Shown piece after piece: positions 52,839 through 60,630 of a stretch of 64,000 nt of DNA. Below the pieces are notes generated by a model that was not told where the DNA came from, searched no databases, and saw only the letters and a list, made by a program, of their open reading frames with translations. The stretch is from the NCBI GenBank assembly GCA_001662425.1, contig BDDC01000222.1:1-64000 (forward strand). The letters are read 5' to 3'. The DNA comes from Chlamydomonas sphaeroides (Eukaryota > Chlorophyta > Chlorophyceae > Chlamydomonadales > Chlamydomonadaceae). The position numbers and the translations under genes are program-made. Position 1 is the first letter of the stretch. Each line of letters opens with the position of its first letter.

Positions 52839-54056
52839 ATGCAAGCCGAAACCGAAGCTTTGTACCAACAGACGCTCAAGGCCGTCATTGCATCCATGAC
52901 AGTATGCCACCTGGATACCGTGCTCCGCAAGTTGAGGTTGACCATGACAGGCGACAAGTCGACGCTGGTGGCCCGCCTACATGCGTACCTTAAGCTCGAT
53001 CGCGGCCAGGTCGTAGCCGCCAACATTGGCGACACCATGCGTTGCCGCGCGGAGTTCCTTACCAGTGTCCCCGACAAGACGGGTGCAGCGTACAAGGCGG
53101 TTCTGCTTGCAGCAGGGGCTCGGGCGGTGCGGCTCGCCAAGGCGGCGCCGGCGGAAGTAAATGCGTGGATCACTGCCCAGGCGACCCAAGAGGATCCAAG
53201 GGAGGAGGTTCGGGCGGCCGCTGCTTGGCTGTCGGCTCGGCTGATGGAGGTAGCCCAGGAGGAAGCCCGGCCGCCTTGGGATGCGGCCGTGGCTCCGCGG
53301 CCGGTGGAGGTGCTTCCGGATGCCATGGCACCGCTGGCGGCTGCGTATGTCGCCAGCATTGTCAGTACCATGTACATTATGGATGCTCAGGCACAGGCTA
53401 GGGCCCATGCGCAGGCGCAGGCTCAGGCTCAGGCGCAGGCTCAGGCGCAGGCTCAGGCTCAGGCTCAGGCGCAGGCTCAGGCTCAGGCGCAGGCTCAGGC
53501 GCAGGCGCAGGCTCAGGCGCAGGCGCAGGCTCAGGCTCAGGCTCAGGCGCAGGCGCAGGCTCAGGCGCAGGCTCAGGCGCAGGCTCAGGCGCAGGCTCAG
53601 GCGCAGGCTCAGGCGCAGGCTCAGGTGCAGGCTCAGGCGCAGGCTCAGGCGCAGGCTCAGGACTCCATGGGGGCACCCCTGTCACCGGAGGATGCCCTGC
53701 AATGTGTGCGGGACCATTTCAGAGCCGACGGTGTGGACATCTTATCTCAGAAAGTGAGCCTGTGCTGCCCGTTGACCATGACACGAATGGTCACCCCAGC
53801 ACGGTTTGACTCCGCGCCGGCCCTGGGAGGCGCCTTCGACCTTACAGCGTTCTGCATGAACGCGAATGGGCTTTGCCCGTGGACGCAGCGACGGCACCCG
53901 CGGTCCACGCTGCGCGTGGATACCTACCTGCAGCGCGTGCTCTCCGAGGCGGATCCGAGTGTCAAAGAGATCGAGGTCTTTCACGACGGCACTTGGAAAC
54001 CCGTCGTCGGCGGCAGCGGCGGCGGCAGCGGCGATTGCATCGTGGACCTGACTTGA
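52839..54056 (+). CDS. PIAS-like protein: SAP domain, Gln-Ala repeat, degenerate SP-RING
   Basis: Residues ~17-52 (MTVCHLDTVLRKLRLTMTGDKSTLVARLHAYL, read in pieces) follow the SAP DNA-binding motif: a LxxxLxxxL.xxG.K..L...L pattern. The C-terminal ~85 residues from 306 match the SP-RING of PIAS/Siz SUMO E3 ligases: VSLCCPLTMTRMVTPAR, FDLTAFCMNANGLCPW, LRVDTYLQRVLSEA and VKEIEVFHDGTWKPV. PIAS proteins attach SUMO to nuclear targets. The zinc ligands of a normal SP-RING (CxH, C before FD, and the second Cys of CPVC) are replaced by Pro/Leu/Ala/Thr, so the domain probably folds without zinc. The domains are joined by ~90 residues of Gln-Ala repeat (53390-53660). A viral SUMO ligase or dominant-negative decoy are both possible. 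Confidence 0.7.
   Translation: MQAETEALYQQTLKAVIASMTVCHLDTVLRKLRLTMTGDKSTLVARLHAYLKLDRGQVVAANIGDTMRCRAEFLTSVPDKTGAAYKAVLLAAGARAVRLAKAAPAEVNAWITAQATQEDPREEVRAAAAWLSARLMEVAQEEARPPWDAAVAPRPVEVLPDAMAPLAAAYVASIVSTMYIMDAQAQARAHAQAQAQAQAQAQAQAQAQAQAQAQAQAQAQAQAQAQAQAQAQAQAQAQAQAQAQAQAQAQAQAQAQAQAQAQVQAQAQAQAQAQDSMGAPLSPEDALQCVRDHFRADGVDILSQKVSLCCPLTMTRMVTPARFDSAPALGGAFDLTAFCMNANGLCPWTQRRHPRSTLRVDTYLQRVLSEADPSVKEIEVFHDGTWKPVVGGSGGGSGDCIVDLT
53391..53660. repeat. GCTCAG/GCGCAG repeat encoding (Gln-Ala)n
   Basis: About 45 six-base units, (GCTCAG)/(GCGCAG), mixed in no simple order, inside the PIAS-like gene. It is the same type of repeat as at 44400-44740. Confidence 0.95.
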
Positions 54057-54154
54057 GACCTAGCAGGACTTCGTCACTCGAGAATCTAGAGAATTTGGTT
54101 TGGTTTATTTACTTGACAGAGTGTACACACACACGCGCACAAAACTCCAGTTAC

Positions 54155-55045
54155 ATGTTCAGGTCACTGTGGGACACTTGTAAGAGGTTCTTTGTCAAAA
54201 GAGTCAGAAGAGGAGCACTGCAACGGCAGGATGCGAAGCCGCAGGAGGAAATTGACGCGACGACGAAGGTCATGGCGCTCATCAACAGCGCCCTGGTTGA
54301 GTTCACTGGATGCATGATGTTCCATTTTGTGGGCTCTGTAGCACCTACAGCCTGGGCAAACGGGATCATGCTTATGGTCCTAGTCTACTACACTGCCAAA
54401 GTCTCTGGCGCACACTTGAACCCCGCCGTGTCTCTGACGTTCACTCTTCTCGGGCATATCAACCCTCTCGAAATGATGATCTATTGGGGCGCGCAGGTCA
54501 GTGGGTGTGCTGCAGGCGCGCTCTGGCTTGCGGCGCTGGTCCCCGGCTTGCATGTGCGCGAGCGCCCATCCGGACCATACTTCAATTTGTCGGGCTGCTT
54601 CACACCCGTCGACACCCTGTCGCGCATCCAGGTGTACGCCTGGGAAGCCGTGTGCACCACGTGCTTCATCGTGCCCATCTTTTCGGTGGTGTGGTACACC
54701 CAACACAAAATGGGTTACGGCAACACGGGGCCCCTCATTGTGGGTCTCTCTCTCCTCGCAAACGCTCTCGCGTGCGGCAAATTCACAGGCGCGTCCCTGA
54801 ACCCCGCGCGAACACTCGGGTCCCCCATCGTCTTTGACTGCCCCTACAAACAAAATGCGTACGTGTACGTCCTTGGCGAACTTACAGGCGGCTTTGCTGC
54901 TACATTGGCAATCATACCTTGGTACGGCGTTGCGCGTACGGCCTGGTACAGCAATCATGGCTGGGTCCGAAGCGTCGCGAGAAATAATCTCCGCAACGTC
55001 ATCATTGAAACTGCGACCATACGTGACAGGCCTACGCAAGTGTGA
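54155..55045 (+). CDS. Aquaporin / aquaglyceroporin (MIP family)
   Basis: The ATG at 54155 gives 296 residues with six transmembrane helices and both pore NPA loops: SGAHLNPAVSLTF (about 90-102) and TGASLNPARTLGSP (about 210-223), the second with the Arg of the selectivity filter directly after NPA. MIP channels pass water and sometimes glycerol through the membrane. N- and C-terminal cytosolic tails are basic. The sequence is complete, and motif spacing is normal. Some chloroviruses carry a functional aquaglyceroporin, so a viral copy has precedent. It could adjust osmotic balance during entry or lysis. Which solutes pass cannot be told from the motifs alone. Confidence 0.93.
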   Translation: MFRSLWDTCKRFFVKRVRRGALQRQDAKPQEEIDATTKVMALINSALVEFTGCMMFHFVGSVAPTAWANGIMLMVLVYYTAKVSGAHLNPAVSLTFTLLGHINPLEMMIYWGAQVSGCAAGALWLAALVPGLHVRERPSGPYFNLSGCFTPVDTLSRIQVYAWEAVCTTCFIVPIFSVVWYTQHKMGYGNTGPLIVGLSLLANALACGKFTGASLNPARTLGSPIVFDCPYKQNAYVYVLGELTGGFAATLAIIPWYGVARTAWYSNHGWVRSVARNNLRNVIIETATIRDRPTQV

Positions 55046-55104
55046 TATAAATCTAGATCTGAGCGGCCCGCCTACCCGAGCATTGGGAGTTCCCATTGGG
55101 AGAC

Positions 55105-55821
55105 ATGCTCCTCACCCTGCCGCTCGAAGTGTTGTCAACGATCTTTAGCCATGCAGGTGCACGAGCTGCTGCAACGACAGCCTGCACATGCACGGCCCTC
55201 TCCCAGTGTTACTCGGACCTCTTCCTGGGTCGCCCAGATCTCGTCGCACACGCTCTGATGCGAGACGCGGCGGTGGACGGCGGTGGCGCGCGCAAGATCA
55301 TCGATGAGTGGTGGCTGACCGACAAGCCACACCGGATGCTCATAGACGCATACAGCAGAGACCACGAGTGGCCGCATCCGCTATCTCCCAATTCCAGGGT
55401 GTTCTGGACGACAATCGTCTCGGAAGAGGCCAACGGCCCCCAACCCTGGGACTCGCGTGGGTTTGCGCATGCGGCGGGCTTGGGAGTCACATGGCTCGTG
55501 GACGCCTTCTTGGCTCGCGGAGTTCACATCAACAGCGCAGACGGGCGCGCGCTGTATCTGGCCTGCAAGTATGGGCACACCGCAATTGTAGAGAGGCTCT
55601 TGGCGGTCCCTGGAATCAACGTCAACGCTGCACACGGCCGCGCCCTGCGCACCGCCTGCTTCAACGAGAACAACGAGATCATCGATGTGCTCCTGTCGAC
55701 CGCGTCCATCAACGTCAACCTGGTACTCGTGGACGTATGTGAGCACGTCAGAAGACCCTCCATCCTGCGACGCCTGCTTCGCATCAAGGGCGCCGACGTG
55801 AACACGCGCGCTGGTAGGTAA
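55105..55821 (+). CDS. F-box/ankyrin protein, 5' part (interrupted)
   Basis: Start at the ATG at 55105 (MLLTLPLEVLSTIFSH), a good F-box opening; an upstream TTG extends the frame by three codons. Residues 1-40 are the F-box and from ~140 on ankyrin-type repeats appear (DGRALYLACKYGHTAIVERLL, GINVNAAHGRALRTACF). The frame stops at 55821 in the middle of a repeat. The missing continuation is at 56343-56881, after a 529-base segment. It should bring bound targets to SKP1/Cullin ubiquitin ligases. Confidence 0.75.
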   Translation: MLLTLPLEVLSTIFSHAGARAAATTACTCTALSQCYSDLFLGRPDLVAHALMRDAAVDGGGARKIIDEWWLTDKPHRMLIDAYSRDHEWPHPLSPNSRVFWTTIVSEEANGPQPWDSRGFAHAAGLGVTWLVDAFLARGVHINSADGRALYLACKYGHTAIVERLLAVPGINVNAAHGRALRTACFNENNEIIDVLLSTASINVNLVLVDVCEHVRRPSILRRLLRIKGADVNTRAGR

Positions 55822-55896
55822 TGCTCACGTAGTCTAGCATAGTCTAGCATAGAGGTAACTCGTGATGCTCATCTAGCATCACTACTTTTTACCCTC

Positions 55897-55975
55897 GTAC
55901 CTAGAATGAAAGTACCCTAGAATGAAAGTACCCTAGAATGAAAGTACCCTAGAATGCAAGTACCCTAGAATGAAA
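55897..55975 (+). repeat. 16-base tandem repeat, five copies
   Basis: The unit GTACCCTAGAATGAAA repeats about five times (first copy lacks one C, fourth has GCAAG). Each full unit contains the mini-frame ATG-AAA-GTA-CCC-TAG. Confidence 0.9.
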
Positions 55976-56293
55976 CTAAAAGAGTTGACAATCAAAGCAA
56001 CTTTTGAAGATATCTTGTACGAATCAAACAAGAAAAGAGGTGATGTCAAATATGTATCCTATTGTGTCGGGGATTCATTGCAAACGAGACGGGAAGTTTA
56101 CTGCTCCTATGATGAATTTGTAGACAAGATGGGCGACCAACATTTGTCTAGTCTGAAATGGCCATGGGATATCCGGGTCGTTGCAGAACATTGGTGGTTG
56201 TCTTTTGGTTTGCGTGGTGATTGGTATATACACTCCTTTCCCACTCAACCGAAACAACACATGGCTCCTGAAGTCAGGCACTTACTGCTATGA
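55970..56293 (+). CDS. Possible small protein inside the interrupting segment, 107 aa
   Basis: The frame starts in the last 16-base repeat. It is A+T-rich, unlike almost everything around it, and contains many aromatic residues (KWPWDIRVVAEHWWLSFGL). Not recognised. If the segment is an intron this frame may be meaningless; if it is an insertion it could be cargo from elsewhere. Confidence 0.35.
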   Translation: MKLKELTIKATFEDILYESNKKRGDVKYVSYCVGDSLQTRREVYCSYDEFVDKMGDQHLSSLKWPWDIRVVAEHWWLSFGLRGDWYIHSFPTQPKQHMAPEVRHLLL

Positions 56294-56317
56294 CTGCTAT
56301 GACCCGTGCTGACTGCT

Positions 56318-56881
56318 ATGACCCTGTGCACAAACGACGCAGGCGCCCCCCTGATCGTGGCGTGCGCCCAGGCGGCATGTAGCATGGTGCGCGTGCTACT
56401 CAAGACACCGGGCATCGACGTCAACGTGGCCGATGGCGAACCCCTCATCACAGCGTGCAGCTCTGGTTGCACGCGCATTGTGCGGGCCCTCCTTGTACAC
56501 CCAGACATCGACGTAAACGTCCGCGTCGGTACGGCGCTGGCTCGCGCGTGCCGCAACGGGTACGTCGACATCGTCCGAGAATTACTGCGGCGGCAAGACT
56601 TGAACGTCAACGCACGGCGCTGTGAAGCGCTTACGGTTGCAAGCGACAACGGCCACCTCGAGATCGTGGAGCTCCTTCTTGGAGCCGAGAACATGTGCAC
56701 CCTGCACAATGACGGCATCGCACTCGCCTGCGCGTGTGAACAGGGGCACGTCGCTATTGTGAAGCGCCTCCTGGCTGCGCCTGGTATTGATGTCGCGGCA
56801 AGGAAGTGCCTGGCGATGAGGATGGCGGTGATTCACGACCGTTGGGACATCGCTGAACTCCTCGAACAAGTATTCCAGTGA
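56318..56881 (+). CDS. Ankyrin-repeat protein, 3' part (interrupted gene)
   Basis: Five to six ankyrin repeats of 31-33 residues (GIDVNVADGEPLITACSSG, DVNVRVGTALARACRNGYVDI, then ELLLGAENM...). ATGs at 56306 and 56318 could start a stand-alone protein, but the first repeat is cut at exactly the point where the upstream gene ends, so this is better read as exon 2 or the broken-off half of the F-box/ankyrin gene at 55105. Ankyrin repeats bind target proteins. Confidence 0.75.
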   Translation: MTLCTNDAGAPLIVACAQAACSMVRVLLKTPGIDVNVADGEPLITACSSGCTRIVRALLVHPDIDVNVRVGTALARACRNGYVDIVRELLRRQDLNVNARRCEALTVASDNGHLEIVELLLGAENMCTLHNDGIALACACEQGHVAIVKRLLAAPGIDVAARKCLAMRMAVIHDRWDIAELLEQVFQ

Positions 56882-57215
56882 CATGTAAAAAGTTGAAACC
56901 CGATAATCAACCAACCCTCCACAAATGATGCGCAAATCATACGCAAAATAACCAACGAGAAAAGGTCTTCTCTTCTCAATGTATTCACAAGTTAGAAGAT
57001 CAGCGACATGAACACCATTAGTCCAAAAGTCAAAGGACGTCTGACATGGTGCTTCCTGCTGACCTGAGCAACCTCCACCTAGAAAGATCACGGAGGTTGC
57101 CAGATGTGTTCCAGCTCCCCACACTCAAAATATAGTAGGGGACGGAACCGGTGCCGCGGCGCCGCAGCAGAGCTGAAGATCCTTTTTTTACGTCGATACA
57201 GTACAGAGGAAACAA
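56882..57215. other. A+T-rich intergenic spacer, 334 bases
   Basis: No gene seen. A+T-rich sequence from 56885 to 57010, then a GC-richer part with CCGGTGCCGCGGCGCCGCAG at ~57150 and a T-rich run (TTTTTTTAC at ~57184) just before the ADP-ribosyltransferase-like gene, probably including its promoter. Confidence 0.5.
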
Positions 57216-58970
57216 ATGTCGTCGCCAGAAGAGATTGCGCGTGCCACGGCAGCGGTGGAGCGCAGCGTTTACCAATGGGTGCGCAGGATCCTCTTTCAGG
57301 GAATTGTAGAAAAGATGCCAATGAGTGTCGAGTTTGCACTGGGGGGTATGCTGACTCTGGACTACTACCTGGATGCAGGTGCTCTTACGAAGTTTCATGA
57401 GCGCGGCTTGTTTATTCCAGCGGTCCTGCACATCCCGTCAACCGAACAGGACAAACACATACGGGGGTACATGACGGCGATTGCTACGACCATGAACAAG
57501 CTTTCCTACATCGATGACACGACCAATCGACATTCGGCGCTCTACATGACGGTGCATGTGCTGAAGCAGTGCGGCATCCCCATCGACCTGACGAGGCTCG
57601 CAGCATGGCCCATGTTTCGTGCGTCTTTCGTCAAAGGTGGCATTGGCCACGCGATCATGCTAAATATTCGGTATCTTGATCCTGAGGGTGTATCGGGTAT
57701 TGGCGACGTCGCTGTGTTGCGTTGCGTTGCTCTCAGTGACAAGGATCATTGCATGATCTACAAACGGGGCTCTCCCGGCGTCATCATGCACCCCGTGTAT
57801 GAGGGGGGAAAGAGGAGGCCGATGATGCCATATGGGCACCTCTTGATCGATAAGGTCCGGAACAGCCGCCCTGCGCGCATGTATCTATTTAAAGCTCTCT
57901 TGAAAGGCCAAGTCTTCCTGCACGACGTGTTCGTATCAAGCAACATGTGGTCGCCGGATAAGCGTCAACTCGATGAACGCGAGACAGCTCCCTACCACTT
58001 TGCATTCAAGACGGCAAGAGCTGTTCTGAGGAAGGATCCTGCGCTTGCCGAGAGTCTCGCGCAACGAGTTGGGGCCCAGGCTGTTAAACGCAGCCTGGCA
58101 TACCGGCTAGACCACGATGTGCACGAGGTCACTGCGATGGCACGTGCGGCTGTGGTCAAGGGCAACAGTGCAGTGATGAGTTACATTCACAAGCTCATCA
58201 ACCCCAAGGTCATCGGGGCGCCAGGGCGGTTCGCTGACGAGCGCGGGTACTTTGACGCAAATGCCTCGGATGACATGAAAAAACTAATATGGCTCTATAC
58301 GGCCGAGTCGTCCCGGTTCAATGTCGCACTTCTCGTTTCTGGGATCTTTCCTGAGCTTGAAGAGGAGTTGATGTCGCAATCGTTTGTACACTCAGCTCCG
58401 CACATTCGGTTCACAGGGACGTTTGCCGACTACAAACGCGCATTGATGAGCGGCTTCACTAAACTCATCCACATGAAGCGCGTCCGTCCGCATTACAAAG
58501 ACATGTATGTGTATCGCGCAGTAGACCTATTTGAACTGGGCGGTAATCACGCGAAGTACGTGACTGTGTACAACGCAGACCTACCGTTCCGTATTGAAAA
58601 CTCAACCATGTGCAGCACGAGCATCCTGTATGAAAAGTCTGTCGGATTCTTGAAGTACGCGACATCGTGTTGCATGCTGCAGATTCGCGTGCCTGCGGCG
58701 TACATTGGCTTCCTGGTGGTCGAGACAGTCTCCAAGTACAAGCATGAGCGTGAAGCCCTGTTTCCAATTGGTTCAGTGTTCACCGTCCACAAACGTAATT
58801 ACGTGCGGACCGATCAGAATGGCCAACAAATCCTCCTCCTATCCGCAGAAGTAGACTGGCCCAAGCATGCGCAGAAGGTCGGGGGTGCAGGTGCTAGTAT
58901 GACGACGTTCATCGATGTCTCTGCAGCCACCAATACATGCTCATGCGCCTCATCTCGTCCTAAAACCTAA
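57216..58970 (+). CDS. ADP-ribosyltransferase-like protein, 584 aa
   Basis: The last ~160 residues carry the R-S-E signature of arginine-type ADP-ribosyltransferases: R434 in MYVYRAVDLF, S467-T468-S469 in MCSTSI, and E511-x-E513 in EREALFPIGSVFTV. The ExE glutamates select arginine in the known family. These enzymes use NAD+ to attach ADP-ribose to proteins. The N-terminal ~400 residues are not recognised; they look like two alpha/beta subdomains with no signal peptide, so the protein probably acts inside the host cell or is packaged in the virion. The C-terminal end is Ser/Thr/Cys-rich. A host target cannot be read from the sequence. Confidence 0.65.
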   Translation: MSSPEEIARATAAVERSVYQWVRRILFQGIVEKMPMSVEFALGGMLTLDYYLDAGALTKFHERGLFIPAVLHIPSTEQDKHIRGYMTAIATTMNKLSYIDDTTNRHSALYMTVHVLKQCGIPIDLTRLAAWPMFRASFVKGGIGHAIMLNIRYLDPEGVSGIGDVAVLRCVALSDKDHCMIYKRGSPGVIMHPVYEGGKRRPMMPYGHLLIDKVRNSRPARMYLFKALLKGQVFLHDVFVSSNMWSPDKRQLDERETAPYHFAFKTARAVLRKDPALAESLAQRVGAQAVKRSLAYRLDHDVHEVTAMARAAVVKGNSAVMSYIHKLINPKVIGAPGRFADERGYFDANASDDMKKLIWLYTAESSRFNVALLVSGIFPELEEELMSQSFVHSAPHIRFTGTFADYKRALMSGFTKLIHMKRVRPHYKDMYVYRAVDLFELGGNHAKYVTVYNADLPFRIENSTMCSTSILYEKSVGFLKYATSCCMLQIRVPAAYIGFLVVETVSKYKHEREALFPIGSVFTVHKRNYVRTDQNGQQILLLSAEVDWPKHAQKVGGAGASMTTFIDVSAATNTCSCASSRPKT

Positions 58971-59010
58971 AAACCTAAATCGCTTAAGAACTCCTCGATT
59001 CATGTACGCT

Positions 59011-59487
59011 CTAGTCCGTCGGGAACCGCACAACCTTGACCGTCTCGTCCTCGTACAGGTACAGCAGCGCAGAGCACGTCTCGTACGTCTGCAGGATCTT
59101 TTCCAGCTGCGACTCGTCGGCAGTGAAGGAGTCAAGCCCGACGTTCCAGAAGATGGTGCCGTCGAGCTCAGGCAGCAACGTGACGTTGCCGACGATCTTC
59201 TCAAACGACCAGTCGCACAGGTCCTCGTATTCCTCCCATTCGATCTCGTCCATAAAGCCGCACGTCACAAGGCCGCCGCCAGTTGTCTTGACCTTCTGCA
59301 CCTCCTCCTCGTCGAGGAGCGGCTCCGTGTCTTCCGGAGGGTTCAGGATCTTGTTGGTCAGGTCTGCAATGGTCTCGTCCTTACAGGCCAGCATTGCCCG
59401 CATGTTCATAAACACGCGGACGATGCACATCTTGCCATCTTCGAACATCTGGATGCCGATCACGACCATAGGGGCCAGCGGTGCCAT
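59011..59487 (-). CDS. Unknown acidic protein, 158 aa
   Basis: Not recognised. Starts MAPLAPMVVIGIQMF, with two later ATGs nearby. Strongly acidic (PPEDTEPLLDEEE, DEIEWEEYEDL), no membrane segment. The long plus-strand frame over it (58915-59502) is its antisense shadow. Convergent with the ADP-ribosyltransferase-like gene, 40 bases apart. Confidence 0.6.
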   Translation of the reverse strand: MAPLAPMVVIGIQMFEDGKMCIVRVFMNMRAMLACKDETIADLTNKILNPPEDTEPLLDEEEVQKVKTTGGGLVTCGFMDEIEWEEYEDLCDWSFEKIVGNVTLLPELDGTIFWNVGLDSFTADESQLEKILQTYETCSALLYLYEDETVKVVRFPTD

Positions 59488-59657
59488 TCTCTCAGTGATT
59501 GATTTTCAAGTGTCTTAAAAGCTTGAGATTCAAAGCTTTCATTTTTCTTATGGCCGGCGTAGACTCAGTGTCGTACTGAATGTCGTACACGCCGACCTTG
59601 AATTCTGTTGGCCTCTCCGCTCACCGTATGTAATGTTTTTAACAAGTTTCGCCGAAG

Positions 59658-60605
59658 ATGAAGGCGTGTACGCAGTGCTTCGTAAGCAAGCCACTAGATG
59701 ACTTTGAGGTCACGACCAAGGACGGCAAGTGCCGGAGGGCCGTTTGCAAGCCCTGCTACGCAACGCTCAAACGCCAGCGGGCCAAGGAAGGCTCCGAGAA
59801 GGTCGATCGCAGCACGGTCCCGAAGCCCGCTGCGTGCGCCGAGTGCGGCCGGGGTTCGCACGAAGTGGATTTCACATGGCGCTCCGACATCAAGCAGGGC
59901 GGATGGAAGTCCGTCTGCGTCCCGTGCATGACTGCAAAGGGTGCGCACAAGGCCTACCGCGCGCGCAAGCTCGCCGAGGACCCGGACGGATTTCGCGCAC
60001 GCTACGCGGCCATCCACCTCGTGTGGACACAGCGGAACCCAGACAAGGTCAAGGAGCAAGCTCTGAAGTCATCGACCGAGCCGGACCGCAAGATCAAGAA
60101 AATCAAAACCAGCGCCGCCGCCCGGGACATTCTCTTCCAGGTGGATGACAGGTGGATGACACTGTCGAGATGGCCGCCAAGCTCGGCGACGCGTGCCACT
60201 TCTGCGCATTCCAACCGACGCCCGGAGAGCTGCTCAACGCTCGGGTACACGGATGCCAACACGGTACCCTGCTGCACGACCTGCAATGCCATGAAGGGTG
60301 CTTTCTCTATTGATGAGTTCATCTACCGTGTACGCAAGGTCGCTGTGCACGACTCCGTGGCCATGAAAGGTGGCTGTGACACCGAGCGGCGCCGTCTGCC
60401 ACCCTTCTCGGGCAACGCTGAGAGGCGCGTGGCTGAAAAGGTTGACAAGACGGACCAACTGCCCGAGGAACTGCGCCTGAATCTCGTCAGCGGCGCCTGC
60501 TACCTGTGCGACAGCACGCCGGCCATTGGCATTGACCGCATGGACTCCAAGCGGGGGGCTTCCATGTACCATGCAGCTAATAAACGCACCCACATAAAGA
60601 TCTAG
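59658..60605 (+). pseudogene. Decayed HNH endonuclease related to the next gene
   Basis: Closely related along its length to the gene at 60631. Both have the cysteine pairs in CTQC...CKPC and in CAECG...CVPC, and later CNAMKGAFSIDEF. Between ~60141 and ~60240 the reading frame is shifted: a duplicated GTGGATGACAG near 60140 throws it off, and a deletion near 60238 puts it back but removes the LDRID part of the first nuclease motif, which the next gene keeps (GLDRID). The protein also stops early, ~60 residues short of the second motif's end. I infer a decaying copy; some zinc-binding function could remain. Confidence 0.65.
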
Positions 60606-60630
60606 ATGACTACATTTAGTCCGTGTACTG

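Larger units (their letters stand above)
55814..56342 (+). other. Candidate GT-AG intron or insertion interrupting the ankyrin gene
   Basis: The segment starts GTAGGTAATG and ends ACGACGCAG. Removing exactly these 529 bases leaves one open frame, and the VN-to-VN spacing of the ankyrin repeat that spans the junction becomes 31, the same as the next repeat. TGCTGAC, a good branch-point match, lies about 28 bases before the AG. The segment is much poorer in GC than its surroundings (about a third in a sampled line) and holds a 16-base repeat and a 107-codon frame. It could be a spliceosomal intron or an inserted element. Confidence 0.5.

Noticed and set aside
56582..57124. 180-codon minus-strand frame
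   Set aside because: Antisense to the ankyrin repeats and composed of intergenic sequence for the rest.
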